Origin: GCA-002282575 sp964606405
GTDB lineage: Bacteria > Pseudomonadota > Gammaproteobacteria > Thiomicrospirales > Thiomicrospiraceae
Assembly: GCA_964606405.1 (NCBI GenBank)
Contig: CAZSGH010000006.1
Span: forward strand, 12,977 to 76,976
Length of the DNA stretch: 64,000 nt
Reading direction: 5' to 3'
A program made the translations under genes and the position numbers. Positions 51,628-60,610 of this stretch are shown in pieces. The first letter of the stretch is position 1. Each line of letters opens with the position of its first letter. The notes beneath the pieces are model-generated. The model was not told where the DNA came from, did not search any database, and worked only from the letters and a program-made list of their open reading frames with translations.

Positions 51628-53892
51628 ATGTCATTAAAAAATCGAGATACACAAACACTGTTGTTGGGGCGTGAGCGATTACGTGCTTTTAAGGACGTTA
51701 GCGCACGCTATGTCATCGGTGCGGGTGGCTTTGCCGTTATTGGTGCCGTGTTGCTGATGATGGCGTTTTTCTTTTTACAGGTTGCGCCGTTATTCGTGTC
51801 CGCAACATTCGAGCGTGTAACCACTTATCAGCAGCCTGGTGATGGTGCGAGTGTCTTTGTTGCGATGGATGAGTATCGAGATACTGCGGTGCGCTTTACC
51901 AACAAGGGAACGGCTATCTTTTTTAAAGCGGAAACAGGCGCTGTCGTTAAAGAGCAACGTTTGCCAATTCCTGAAGGCGTAACGATTCGCTCGCATCAAA
52001 TCATGAGTGATGCCGATGGTGATGTGTTGTTTGGGTTAAGTGATGGTAGCTTGCTTGCGGTGCGCTACGGTTTCATCATCAGCTACCTTGATGGTAAGCG
52101 TCAGGTAACACCAAAATTGTCTTATCCGTTAGAAGAACAGCCCATCATGATTGATGAAGGTAAGCCGTTAGTGGCGGTTGCGGGGCGTTCGGGGGCGGAT
52201 ATGGTTGTTTTGGCTGCCTTTGCACAAGGTGCTGATGCTGTAGCCGTGCGTCGTTTCGAAAAGAAAAAGCAAATGTTTTCTGACGAGGTTAGTCTAGAAG
52301 CGCTCGATGCAACCCATGTTTCGGTTAAAACAACGCCGCGTTGGTTAATGATCGATGGCATGCTTGATTGGTTGTATGCGATTGATGAGCAGGGTAGCGC
52401 AACCGTTGTTAATATGCGCGATAGTGAGTCGTTGAGTGTGTATAAGCAGTTGGCGTTGCTTGATGATAATGCTCAGGGTGCTCGCCGTTTGACATCGGTT
52501 TCCTTCTTGCTGGGCGATAACGCTTTGTTGTTAGGCGAGTCGAACGGGCAGATCAGTCAATGGTTTCCAGTACGCGATGCCAAAAATAACTACGATTTTA
52601 TGCCTGTGCGTCGTTTTCACGATCAGCAGGCTGCGATTGTGCAGGTTGGCAGCGAACAACGTCGTAAAGGCTTTGTTGTTGCTGATGCACAGGGTAAAGT
52701 GGGTGTCTATCATGCCACTGCACATCGTACCTTAGCGGTCGAATCGCTGTCGAATGTGGCGTTAGTTAGTCTGGCATTAGCGCCACGTTCTAACGCTGTC
52801 TTGGCGGAAGACTCTGCTGGTATGGTTCATTTGTGGAAAATCGATAATGAACATCCAGAGGTGTCTTGGGAAGTTTTGTGGAGTAAAGTTTGGTACGAAG
52901 GCTACCCTGAGCCAGACTATATCTGGCAGTCATCATCATCCGCTGCCGATTTTGAACCTAAGTTTTCATTAGCACCTCTCGCGTTTGGTACGTTAAAAGC
53001 AGCCTTTTATGCCATGTTGGTGGCGATTCCGATTGCCTTAATGGCTGCTATGTATGCAGGTTTCTTTATGGCACCTGCCATGCGTCAGTCGGTTAAGCCT
53101 GTTGTTGAGTTGCTAGAGGCTTTGCCAACAGTGATTATCGGCTTTTTGGCAGGCTTGTGGTTGGCACCATTTTTAGAAAGAAATCTGCCAGACTTTTTCG
53201 TGTTTTTAATTTTATTGCCAACCTTGGTGTTTGTCTTTGGATTTGCATGGAGTCGATTGCCAGATGCCGTGAGAGTTAAAATTCCACACGGATGGGAGGC
53301 AGCACTATTAATTCCAGTTATTTTGCTCACCTTGTTTTTGGTTAGTTTACTGGGTCAGCCTGTCGAAAATGCCTTGTTTGCGGGCGATATGCCTTCGTGG
53401 TTAACCAACGTAGCGGGTATTGGCTATGATCAACGCAACTCGTTAGTTGTCGGTATTGCCATGGGTTTGGCGGTGATTCCGATTATCTTCTCGATTGCTG
53501 AAGATGCGATTTATAACGTGCCGAAGCATCAGGTTAACGGTTCGTTAGCGCTGGGTGCAACGCCTTGGCAGACGATGGTTGGCGTGGTCTTGCCGACAGC
53601 GTCTCCTGGCTTGTTCTCTGGGGTGATGATTGGTTTTGGTCGTGCCGTTGGTGAAACCATGATCGTGTTAATGGCAACAGGTAATACACCGATTATGGAT
53701 ATTAACGTCTTTGAAGGCTTGCGTACGCTGTCGGCAAATATTGCAGTAGAAATGCCCGAATCGGAAGTGGGTAGTACACATTATCGCGTTCTGTTCTTAG
53801 CAGCGTTGGTATTGTTTATGTTTACCTTCTTTTTTAACACGCTTGCTGAATTGGTTCGTCAGCGCATGCTCAAACGCTACGGCGCACTGTAA
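51628..53892 (+). CDS. pstC: Phosphate ABC transporter permease PstC (extended form)
   Basis: Inner-membrane permease of the high-affinity phosphate importer. At 754 residues it is more than twice the classical PstC length. TM1 (about 31-55) is followed by a periplasmic insertion of roughly 380 residues with repeated beta-rich, propeller-like segments (for example SVSFLLGDNALLLGESNGQI, LALAPRSNAVLAEDSAG). The permease domain (about 445-750) has the EAA loop LALGATPWQTMVGVVLPTASPG and GRAVGETMIVLMATGN. The operon pstC-pstA-pstB-phoU-phoB starts here behind a Pho box. Confidence 0.94.
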   Translation: MSLKNRDTQTLLLGRERLRAFKDVSARYVIGAGGFAVIGAVLLMMAFFFLQVAPLFVSATFERVTTYQQPGDGASVFVAMDEYRDTAVRFTNKGTAIFFKAETGAVVKEQRLPIPEGVTIRSHQIMSDADGDVLFGLSDGSLLAVRYGFIISYLDGKRQVTPKLSYPLEEQPIMIDEGKPLVAVAGRSGADMVVLAAFAQGADAVAVRRFEKKKQMFSDEVSLEALDATHVSVKTTPRWLMIDGMLDWLYAIDEQGSATVVNMRDSESLSVYKQLALLDDNAQGARRLTSVSFLLGDNALLLGESNGQISQWFPVRDAKNNYDFMPVRRFHDQQAAIVQVGSEQRRKGFVVADAQGKVGVYHATAHRTLAVESLSNVALVSLALAPRSNAVLAEDSAGMVHLWKIDNEHPEVSWEVLWSKVWYEGYPEPDYIWQSSSSAADFEPKFSLAPLAFGTLKAAFYAMLVAIPIALMAAMYAGFFMAPAMRQSVKPVVELLEALPTVIIGFLAGLWLAPFLERNLPDFFVFLILLPTLVFVFGFAWSRLPDAVRVKIPHGWEAALLIPVILLTLFLVSLLGQPVENALFAGDMPSWLTNVAGIGYDQRNSLVVGIAMGLAVIPIIFSIAEDAIYNVPKHQVNGSLALGATPWQTMVGVVLPTASPGLFSGVMIGFGRAVGETMIVLMATGNTPIMDINVFEGLRTLSANIAVEMPESEVGSTHYRVLFLAALVLFMFTFFFNTLAELVRQRMLKRYGAL

Positions 53893-53904
53893 AAGGAAAA
53901 TGCA

Positions 53905-55542
53905 ATGTTAAGATCATGGATGAAAGAAGGTAATCACTGGGTCTGGTTTAATGCCATGGCACTTGCGATTAGCTTGTTGGCGGTCACTGCCTTAGTTGGT
54001 TTGTTGGCGGTTAAGGGTATTGCGCATTTTTGGCCAAAAGATGTGATTGTTTTTACCGTTGACGATGGCAAGGGTGGCAATGTGCAGCTGATTGGCGAAC
54101 GTCAGCGTACAGGAGAGCGCTTAGAAGGGGATGCAACTGTTGGTGTAAAGCATATTCCGCAAACTCTGGTTAAAATCGGTGGTCGTGAGCTATTCGGAGC
54201 CGATTTTAAGTGGGTTGATGATCCAGCTATCGTATCTCAAGAAACACCTAATAATATGGTAGTCATTGAGCGTTACGAATGGGGTAACTTATATGGTCGT
54301 TTGGTTTCTATCACTAATTCGGATGGTCGTAAAACAACAGGCGATGCGGCGTGGGACAGTTTTAAATCGCTTATTGCTTACCACGGTCAGTTATACGAAC
54401 AGCTGGTTGATATTCAGAAAGATAAAATTGGTAGTATTAACTATGCCGTGGAAGGCTTGCGATTAGAGCGTCGACGTTTGGAGTTGAAGAACGCCTTAAC
54501 CGATGCTGATATTCAGCGTTTGGCACAAGAACGTAAAGACTTAGATCAAAAATATGAGCTATTGCTAGCGGATATGCAGAAATTGCAAAAGCTGTCAGAG
54601 TCGTTAGGTGTTGCTGAACTTGAGGTGATGGGCGGCAAACTGGTGCAGTTGCCAGTGAGTAAGGTGGTTGCTGCAACCATGCCCAATGCCATGGGAGCCT
54701 TTGCTAAAACGGGTGAGTTTTTCCATAAAATTTGGGAGTTTTTAAGCACAGATCCGCGTGAAGCCAACACAGAAGGCGGTATTTTCCCCGCGATTTTTGG
54801 TACAGTCACCTTAGTTTTCATTATGACCTTTCTTGTGATGCCTTTTGGTGTCATGGCCGCGGTTTATTTGCGCGAATATGCGAAAGATGGTGTGATTGTG
54901 CGTATGGTTCGCGTGTCGGTGAATAATCTTGCTGGTGTGCCATCAATTGTTTATGGTGTGTTTGGTTTGGGGTTCTTTGTCTATATTGTTGGGCAAGGCA
55001 TTGATCATGCTTTTTATCAAGAAGCATTGCCATCACCGACATTTGGTACCTCTGGCTTGTTATGGGCGGCATTAACCTTGGCTTTATTAACCTTGCCAGT
55101 GGTAATTGTATCGACAGAAGAGGGGTTGGCACGGGTGCCTCGTGCGATTCGTGAAGGGTCTTTAGCTTTAGGTGCTACAAAAATTGAAACCTTGTGGCGT
55201 ACCGTCTTGCCAATGGCATCGCCTGCCATTATGACCGGTTTGATCTTAGCCATTGCCCGTGCAGCAGGTGAGGTAGCTCCTCTGATGCTGGTGGGTGTGG
55301 TTAAGTTGGCACCGAGCTTGCCCGTCGATGGTAATGCCCCTTTTGTGCATTTGGATCAAAAAATCATGCATTTAGGCTTCCATATTCATGATGTAGGCTT
55401 CCAGAGCCCAAATATTGAAGCAGCCCAGCCGTTGGTTTATGCCACTGCATTTTTGCTGGTATTGATTGTTATTTCATTGAACATTAGCGCGATTGCCATT
55501 CGTAACCGTCTGCGTGAACGCTTCAAGTCGCTAGATAATTAA
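53905..55542 (+). CDS. pstA: Phosphate ABC transporter permease PstA (extended form)
   Basis: Second permease subunit, 545 residues against about 300 in the classical form. TM1 (about 16-38) precedes a periplasmic region of about 250 residues containing a coiled coil (about 185-240; LTDADIQRLAQERKDLDQKY). The permease domain (about 290-540) has the EAA loop LALGATKIETLWRTVLPMAS and ARAAGEVAPLMLVG. The matching extensions in PstC and PstA suggest the two periplasmic parts contact each other. AAGGA lies 8 nt upstream; 12 bp separate it from pstC. Confidence 0.94.
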   Translation: MLRSWMKEGNHWVWFNAMALAISLLAVTALVGLLAVKGIAHFWPKDVIVFTVDDGKGGNVQLIGERQRTGERLEGDATVGVKHIPQTLVKIGGRELFGADFKWVDDPAIVSQETPNNMVVIERYEWGNLYGRLVSITNSDGRKTTGDAAWDSFKSLIAYHGQLYEQLVDIQKDKIGSINYAVEGLRLERRRLELKNALTDADIQRLAQERKDLDQKYELLLADMQKLQKLSESLGVAELEVMGGKLVQLPVSKVVAATMPNAMGAFAKTGEFFHKIWEFLSTDPREANTEGGIFPAIFGTVTLVFIMTFLVMPFGVMAAVYLREYAKDGVIVRMVRVSVNNLAGVPSIVYGVFGLGFFVYIVGQGIDHAFYQEALPSPTFGTSGLLWAALTLALLTLPVVIVSTEEGLARVPRAIREGSLALGATKIETLWRTVLPMASPAIMTGLILAIARAAGEVAPLMLVGVVKLAPSLPVDGNAPFVHLDQKIMHLGFHIHDVGFQSPNIEAAQPLVYATAFLLVLIVISLNISAIAIRNRLRERFKSLDN

Positions 55543-55571
55543 AAAGTCGATAGAAATTAAGGAATATTAAA

Positions 55572-56384
55572 ATGAGTTCTGTTAACGTTGCCTTAGATCG
55601 TGAAAACCGTGGTCTGAATTTAGATGAAGAAAAAATTGCCATTCATGTGCGCAACTGGAATCTGTATTATGGTCAGAAGCAAGCATTAAGCAATATTAAT
55701 ATGGAGTTGCCAGAAAATCGGGTGACCGCTTTTATCGGACCTTCTGGTTGCGGTAAGTCGACCTTATTGCGCTGTTTTAATCGCATGAATGACTTAGTTG
55801 ATGGTGTTCGTGTTGAAGGCAGAATCAGCTTGCATGGACAAGACATCATGGAAAAGACATTGAACGTATCGGTGTTGCGTCGACAAGTAGGAATGGTATT
55901 TCAAAAGCCAAATCCTTTCCCTAAGTCGATTTACGAAAATGTGGCTTACGGCTTGCGTTTGCAAGGCGAAAATAATCGCAGTGTGTTAGATGATAAGGTC
56001 GAGTGGGCACTGAAAGGTGCTGGTATTTGGAACGAGGTAAAAGACCGCTTACATGACAATGCGATGGGGTTGTCGGGCGGACAGCAACAGCGCGTGGTGA
56101 TTGCGCGTGCTATTGCTATCGAACCAGAGGTCTTGTTGTTAGATGAGCCGACATCGGCGCTCGACCCTATTTCGACCTTGAGTATCGAAGAATTGATTTT
56201 TGATTTAAAAGAAAAATTTACGATTTTGATTGTGACACATAATATGCAACAAGCCGCACGCGTGTCGGATTACACGGCATTTATGTATATGGGTGAGCTT
56301 ATCGAATACACAGATACCGATACGCTATTTACCAATCCGTCTCAAAAGCAGACAGAAGACTATATTACGGGTCGTTTCGGCTAA
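55572..56384 (+). CDS. pstB: Phosphate ABC transporter ATP-binding protein PstB
   Basis: A 270-residue ABC ATPase. Walker A GPSGCGKST, Q-loop VFQKPNPFPKSIYENVAYG (PstB-specific), signature LSGGQQQR, Walker B LLLDEPTSALDP and the switch histidine in VTHNMQQAARVSD are all present. It lies 29 bp after pstA with AAGGAA upstream. Confidence 0.98.
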   Translation: MSSVNVALDRENRGLNLDEEKIAIHVRNWNLYYGQKQALSNINMELPENRVTAFIGPSGCGKSTLLRCFNRMNDLVDGVRVEGRISLHGQDIMEKTLNVSVLRRQVGMVFQKPNPFPKSIYENVAYGLRLQGENNRSVLDDKVEWALKGAGIWNEVKDRLHDNAMGLSGGQQQRVVIARAIAIEPEVLLLDEPTSALDPISTLSIEELIFDLKEKFTILIVTHNMQQAARVSDYTAFMYMGELIEYTDTDTLFTNPSQKQTEDYITGRFG

Positions 56385-56405
56385 TCGGCTAATAGGAGCT
56401 ACAAA

Positions 56406-57146
56406 ATGGACAGCAATATCATTGCGCCGCATATTTCGCGTCGTTACAATCAGGATTTAGAAAACATTTTTAACAAAGTGTTGGCAATGGGCGGGCATGT
56501 TGAAGAGCAAATGAGTCGAGCTTTTGAAGCCTTGCGCAAAAGCGATGCCGTCATGGCAAAAGAAGTCGTTGGCTTAGATCGCTTTATTAACCGCCAAGAA
56601 GTGAATATCGTTGAAATGTGTGTGCGCGTCTTAGCACGTCAGCAGCCAGCAGCCATTGACTTACGCTTAATCATGGCTGCTTTGCGCATTGTTACCGATT
56701 TAGAGCGTGTGGGCGATGAAATTACCAAGCTGTCGCGCGTTGTGATTAATTTGAACGATAGTGACAATGTTGATTGTGCCAGTATTCCTGGTTACGATCA
56801 TTTGGTTGAAATGACGGTTTGTGCGCAAGAAATGCTTAAGATTACCCTTGATGCCTTTGCGAACTTGGATGTAAAAAAAGCATTAACCTTATTGCCAAAA
56901 GAAGCAGCAGCAGACGAAGAATATCGTGCAGCGCAAAAGTTAATGCGAGAGCACATGATGGCGAATCCAGCGCAAATTCCCAGTATGCTAGACTTACTTA
57001 ATGCCTTGCGTGCAATGGAACGCGTAACCGATCATTCCCTCAATATTGCAGAACATGTTTTTTATGTCGTAGAAGGTTCTGATATGCGCCAGATTAGTTC
57101 TGAGCGTTTAGCAGATATTGCGAACAAATATCGTGATATTTTGTAA
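56406..57146 (+). CDS. phoU: Phosphate signalling protein PhoU
   Basis: A 246-residue all-helical protein with two PhoU repeats. Metal-binding motifs are DLRLIMAALRIVTDLERVGDE and MERVTDHSLNIAEHVFYV. It links Pst activity to PhoR and lies 21 bp after pstB with AGGAG upstream. Confidence 0.97.
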   Translation: MDSNIIAPHISRRYNQDLENIFNKVLAMGGHVEEQMSRAFEALRKSDAVMAKEVVGLDRFINRQEVNIVEMCVRVLARQQPAAIDLRLIMAALRIVTDLERVGDEITKLSRVVINLNDSDNVDCASIPGYDHLVEMTVCAQEMLKITLDAFANLDVKKALTLLPKEAAADEEYRAAQKLMREHMMANPAQIPSMLDLLNALRAMERVTDHSLNIAEHVFYVVEGSDMRQISSERLADIANKYRDIL

Positions 57147-57166
57147 GTCAAACAGAGGTTATCACC

Positions 57167-57859
57167 ATGGCGGCTCCAATTGTTTTAGTCGTTGAAGATG
57201 AGTCTTCGATTCGGGACATGCTTAGCTTTACCCTTCAAACCGCAGGAATGACGGTGCGAGAGGCTGGTAATGCAGAACAGGGTTGGCAGTTAGCGTTAAG
57301 TGATGCGCCTGATGTCATTTTGCTCGATTGGATGTTGCCTGGGGTGCCTGGGGTGAGCTTGTTGTCTCGTCTTAAATCGCATGACAAGCTCAAACATATT
57401 CCCGTTATTATGTTGACAGCAAGAGCAGATGAGTCTGATCAGTTACAAGGCTTCGAGCTTGGTGCAGATGATTATGTTACTAAGCCATTTTCACCACGAA
57501 CCTTGTTAGCACGTATTCGCGTCTTGTTACGTCGTTTTGATGATACGCTTGACGGCGAAATGATTGTTGCAGGTCGTATGCAGCTAGATAATGGCAGTCA
57601 TCGCTTAACCATTGATGGCAATGAAGTTAAGTTAGGACCTAAAGAGTTTCGTCTCTTGCAGTTTTTTATGGCGCACATCAATCGAGTGTTTACACGAAAT
57701 CAGTTATTAGACGAAGTGTGGGGCGATCGTGTCGTCGTTGAAGATCGCACCATTGATGTGCATATTCGTCGATTGCGTCGTGCGCTAGAAGATCAAGGCT
57801 GTGAGTCCTACATCCAGACGATTCGCGGGTCTGGTTATCGTTTTTCTGTAACACCTTAG
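57167..57859 (+). CDS. phoB: Phosphate-regulon response regulator PhoB
   Basis: A 230-residue OmpR-class regulator. The receiver has IVLVVEDESSIRDML, phospho-acceptor Asp in VILLDWMLPG and YVTKPFSP. The winged-helix domain has KLGPKEFRLLQFFM and VDVHIRRLRRAL-like DVHIRRLRRALEDQG. It is 20 bp after phoU, and a short type I repeat separates it from phoR. Confidence 0.97.
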   Translation: MAAPIVLVVEDESSIRDMLSFTLQTAGMTVREAGNAEQGWQLALSDAPDVILLDWMLPGVPGVSLLSRLKSHDKLKHIPVIMLTARADESDQLQGFELGADDYVTKPFSPRTLLARIRVLLRRFDDTLDGEMIVAGRMQLDNGSHRLTIDGNEVKLGPKEFRLLQFFMAHINRVFTRNQLLDEVWGDRVVVEDRTIDVHIRRLRRALEDQGCESYIQTIRGSGYRFSVTP

Positions 57860-57870
57860 GTTATTGGATA

Positions 57871-57942
57871 GGGAAGGTCTGAAAAATACGGCTATCGCCT
57901 TTTTTCAATCCTCCTGCTCGTTGCATTTTTTCAGAGATTTCA
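57871..57942 (-). repeat. Dispersed structured repeat, type I, internally deleted (copy K)
   Basis: This 72-bp unit retains both ends: GGAAGGTCTGAAAAATACGGC ... GCCTTTTTTCA on the left, and CTCGTTGCATTTTTTCAGAGATTTC on the right. The central GGAAGGG/CCCTTCC hairpin is lost. It lies inside the phoB-phoR operon and ends 4 nt before the phoR ATG. Confidence 0.8.
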
Positions 57943-57946
57943 TAGC

Positions 57947-59239
57947 ATGCGTTACCTAGAGCAAGAGTTTGCAAGTATTGTTTGGTTGCTCGTTTTTTCG
58001 CTGCTGATTGCTTGGTGGACAGATGGCTGGCAGTTCATTGGGTGGCTGGTTGCTGCTGCGATAGCGTTACGTTGGTTTGTCGCATTATGGGCGGCAGATC
58101 AGTGGCAAGTGTCTGGTGGACGTAAACTTGTGCTGTTGCCCATCAATCCGCTGTTAGATTTTTTATTGAATGCAACCCGTTTGCTCGAGAAAGAGCGGCG
58201 CTTGGCGCAAAAGTTATTGGGCAGAGCGCGCTATTTTAAATATGCTGCTAAAGCCTTGCCAGAAGGCGTATTAGCGTTTGATAAAAGCAAACGCATTGCT
58301 TGGTTTAATCAGGGAGCGATATCCCTTTTGGGGTTGCGTCGCTCACATCGTAAGCAAACCATTACGGCGGTATTGCGTCTGCCAGAGGTCGAAGATCTTA
58401 TTGATGGAAAAATAAATTCGCCGCTAGAAATTGTATCGCCATTAGACAATCAGCGTACTTTGGAGCTAGATATTCGCCCTTTTATGCAAGGGCACGATTT
58501 AATGATCGTGAGAGATATTACAGTATTTAAACGTAACGATACGATTCGGCGTGACTTTGTTGCCAATGCGTCTCATGAGTTAAGAACGCCTTTAACCGTT
58601 ATGCATGGTTATGTTGAGACCATGTTAGATACGCCAGGTAGTCATCATCAGCAATGGCTGAAGCCCTTGCAGCAAATGCACAATCAAACAGAGCGTATGC
58701 GCAAAATCATTGAAGACATGCTCATGCTGTCAAGCTTAGAAGCGGCCGATGATTCATTAGAAAGGCGACAGATCGATGTTCCGAGTATGCTTAATCAGCT
58801 ATTAAATGATGCTAAGCAGTTTTCTGGAAAACATGAACATCATATTGAGCTGATCTTAGAGACGCAGTGTGGGCTTTTAGGCTACGAGAACTATTTGCGT
58901 AGTGCTTTTACTAATTTGGTCACCAATGCGATTCGTTATACGCCAGATGCTGGTCGAATTACCTTACGCTGGTTCGAGGACGAAAAGGGCATTTGTTTAT
59001 CCGTTTGTGATACGGGAATAGGTATCGCGGCAGAACATCTTCCTCGTATTATGGAGCGTTTTTATCGTATCGATTCCGCTCGTTCGCGTGAAACAGGTGG
59101 TACAGGACTGGGGTTAGCAATCACTCATCAGGTATTAGAACGTCATCATGCTATGCTCACGGTAGAGAGTGAACCCGATCAGGGTAGTTGTTTTATCTGC
59201 CATTTTCCGTTAGAAGTTATGAGCAAAGGGAGTCTCTAA
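57947..59239 (+). CDS. phoR: Phosphate-regulon sensor histidine kinase PhoR
   Basis: A 430-residue membrane kinase. Two hydrophobic segments (about 11-50) have no real periplasmic loop, as typical for PhoR. A linker and PAS domain (about 95-190) follow. The H-box is FVANASHELRTPLTVMHGY, N-box FTNLVTNAIRYTPDAG, G1 CDTGIGIAAEHLP and G2 ETGGTGLGLAITHQVLERH. The final GSL-stop (GGGAGTCTCTAA) is the terminal repeat of an adjacent type II fragment. The usual Shine-Dalgarno is weak because a type I repeat abuts the start. Confidence 0.96.
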   Translation: MRYLEQEFASIVWLLVFSLLIAWWTDGWQFIGWLVAAAIALRWFVALWAADQWQVSGGRKLVLLPINPLLDFLLNATRLLEKERRLAQKLLGRARYFKYAAKALPEGVLAFDKSKRIAWFNQGAISLLGLRRSHRKQTITAVLRLPEVEDLIDGKINSPLEIVSPLDNQRTLELDIRPFMQGHDLMIVRDITVFKRNDTIRRDFVANASHELRTPLTVMHGYVETMLDTPGSHHQQWLKPLQQMHNQTERMRKIIEDMLMLSSLEAADDSLERRQIDVPSMLNQLLNDAKQFSGKHEHHIELILETQCGLLGYENYLRSAFTNLVTNAIRYTPDAGRITLRWFEDEKGICLSVCDTGIGIAAEHLPRIMERFYRIDSARSRETGGTGLGLAITHQVLERHHAMLTVESEPDQGSCFICHFPLEVMSKGSL

Positions 59240-59275
59240 TAATCCAATGGGTAGGCAGCATGGAGGAGGCTGCTA
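59228..59275 (+). repeat. Type II repeat end fragment (copy M)
   Basis: GGGAGTCTCTAATAATCCAATGGGTAGG and the following GCATGGAGGAGG match the CCCAATGGG-side end of type II units. The rest is missing and is followed directly by a dRS3-like unit. It supplies the last two to three codons and stop of phoR. Confidence 0.7.
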
Positions 59276-59282
59276 GAATGCG

Positions 59283-59345
59283 GGGATCCATAAAATTAAG
59301 AGGGTAGATTCCTGCTTTTGCGGGAATGACGGACTTTTAGCGGAG
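59283..59345. repeat. dRS3-like repeat unit
   Basis: ATTCCT-N8-GGGAAT (59308-59327) is one mismatch away from the ATTCCC-N8-GGGAAT pattern. It is preceded by GGATCCATAAAATTAAGAGGG and followed by GACGGACTTTTAGCGGAGG, as in the copy before adk. Confidence 0.7.
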
Positions 59346-59359
59346 GATTGTCGAATGGC

Positions 59360-59399
59360 TTGTCATAAAACTGAAACAAAGTCGTCATAAAATTGCCAT
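59360..59399 (+). promoter_or_regulatory. Two tandem Pho boxes upstream of pstS
   Basis: TTGTCATAAAACTGAAAC (59360-59377) and TCGTCATAAAATTGCCAT (59382-59399) share GTCATAAAA with a 22-bp period, as in tandem PhoB sites. The pstS ATG lies 58 bp downstream. Confidence 0.7.
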
Positions 59400-59457
59400 G
59401 ATGAGCGAACATAATAACCTCGTTATTTAACTGAATGTCTTATTTGGAGTTTCTTGA

Positions 59458-60420
59458 ATGAAAAGCTTGCTTGCTATCGCGCTGGGATTAGGCGCTACCT
59501 TGTTAACAGCACCTTCCTTTGCTGCTGTTGATGCTGCGTTGCCAGGTTATCAAAAGGTTGCTGGCGTGTCGGGTAACCTATCAAGTGTGGGTTCGGATAC
59601 CTTGGCTAACCTTGCAACTTTGTGGGCAGAAGAATTTAAACGTGTTTACCCAAATGTGAACATTCAAATTCAAGCAGCAGGCTCTTCTACAGCGCCACCC
59701 GCATTAACGGAAGGAACGGCTAACGTTGGTCCTATGAGCCGTGAAATGAAGTCGAAAGAAATTGAAGCATTTGAAGCAAAGTATGGCTACAAGCCGACGG
59801 GTATTGCGGTTGCAATCGATGCTTTAGCGGTTTATGTGCACAAAGACAGCCCAATTCAAGGTTTAACAATGTCACAAGTTGATGCTATTTTCTCTTCGAC
59901 ACGTAAGTGTGGTGGTAAAGAAGAAATTAGTAAATGGGATCAATTGGGTGTCACGGGACCTTTAGCTGGCAAAGAAGTTCAAATTTATGGTCGTAACTCA
60001 GTTTCTGGTACTTACGGTTATTTTAAAGAGCACGCGCTTTGTAAAGGTGACTTTAAGTCGAACGTTAACGAACAGCCTGGTTCTGCCTCTGTTGTTCAGT
60101 CTGTCGCGACCTCTTTAAATGCGATTGGTTATTCTGGTATTGGTTATAAGACTTCTGGTGTTCGTGCATTACCTTTAGCTAAAAAAGAAGGCGCGCCTTT
60201 TGAAGAAGCGACAGAGGCTAATGCGCTAACTGGTAAGTATCCTTTATCTCGTGCGCTTTATGTATATGTAAACAAAGCACCAGGTAAAGCACTTGATCCA
60301 ATGGTTAAAGAGTTCATGACACTGGTTCTGTCTAAAGAAGGTCAGAACGTTGTGGAAAAAGACGGCTATGTAGCACTTCCTGCCGCAGTTGCAGCTAAAG
60401 AGCTTGCTAAGTTGAATTAA
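59458..60420 (+). CDS. pstS: Periplasmic phosphate-binding protein PstS
   Basis: A 320-residue solute-binding protein of the Pst importer with a signal peptide (MKSLLAIALGLGATLLTAPS-FAA). The phosphate-binding loops include LSSVGSDTLANL, QAAGSSTAPPALTEGTANVG, GRNSVSGTYGYFKEH and PGSASVVQSVATSLNAIGYSG. It is expressed from its own Pho-box promoter rather than at the head of the pst operon, and ends at an intrinsic terminator. Confidence 0.96.
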   Translation: MKSLLAIALGLGATLLTAPSFAAVDAALPGYQKVAGVSGNLSSVGSDTLANLATLWAEEFKRVYPNVNIQIQAAGSSTAPPALTEGTANVGPMSREMKSKEIEAFEAKYGYKPTGIAVAIDALAVYVHKDSPIQGLTMSQVDAIFSSTRKCGGKEEISKWDQLGVTGPLAGKEVQIYGRNSVSGTYGYFKEHALCKGDFKSNVNEQPGSASVVQSVATSLNAIGYSGIGYKTSGVRALPLAKKEGAPFEEATEANALTGKYPLSRALYVYVNKAPGKALDPMVKEFMTLVLSKEGQNVVEKDGYVALPAAVAAKELAKLN

Positions 60421-60447
60421 TTTTCTGCTTCTCTTTGTCTTATAAAG

Positions 60448-60469
60448 AACCACCTTCGGGTGGTTTTTT
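60448..60469 (+). terminator. Intrinsic terminator downstream of pstS
   Basis: AACCACC (TTCG) GGTGGTT is a 7-bp stem with a stable tetraloop followed by a T-run. It lies 28 bp past the stop. Confidence 0.9.
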
Positions 60470-60540
60470 GATTTTATCGCGCAGCATTATGTTTATTTAT
60501 GTGCATCGGTGGAACGTTTCTGGCAAAATATGAAAGATTT

Positions 60541-60558
60541 GTTACAAAAAAGTGACAA
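60541..60558 (-). promoter_or_regulatory. Inverted Pho-box-like repeat upstream of pit
   Basis: On the minus strand this reads TTGTCACTTTTTTGTAAC, two TTGTmAC units 11 bp apart. The spacing fits PhoB half-sites, but the orientation is opposite to the pit gene, 53 bp downstream. Confidence 0.35.
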
Positions 60559-60610
60559 GATCGACTGTTATTTTCAGGTTTGTGAATGATTCCAAAAGAG
60601 TAAATACCTC

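Noticed and set aside
57871..57905. Type I hairpin between phoB and phoR as a full intrinsic terminator
   Set aside because: The T-run is part of the stem rather than following it, so strong termination is not expected from sequence alone.
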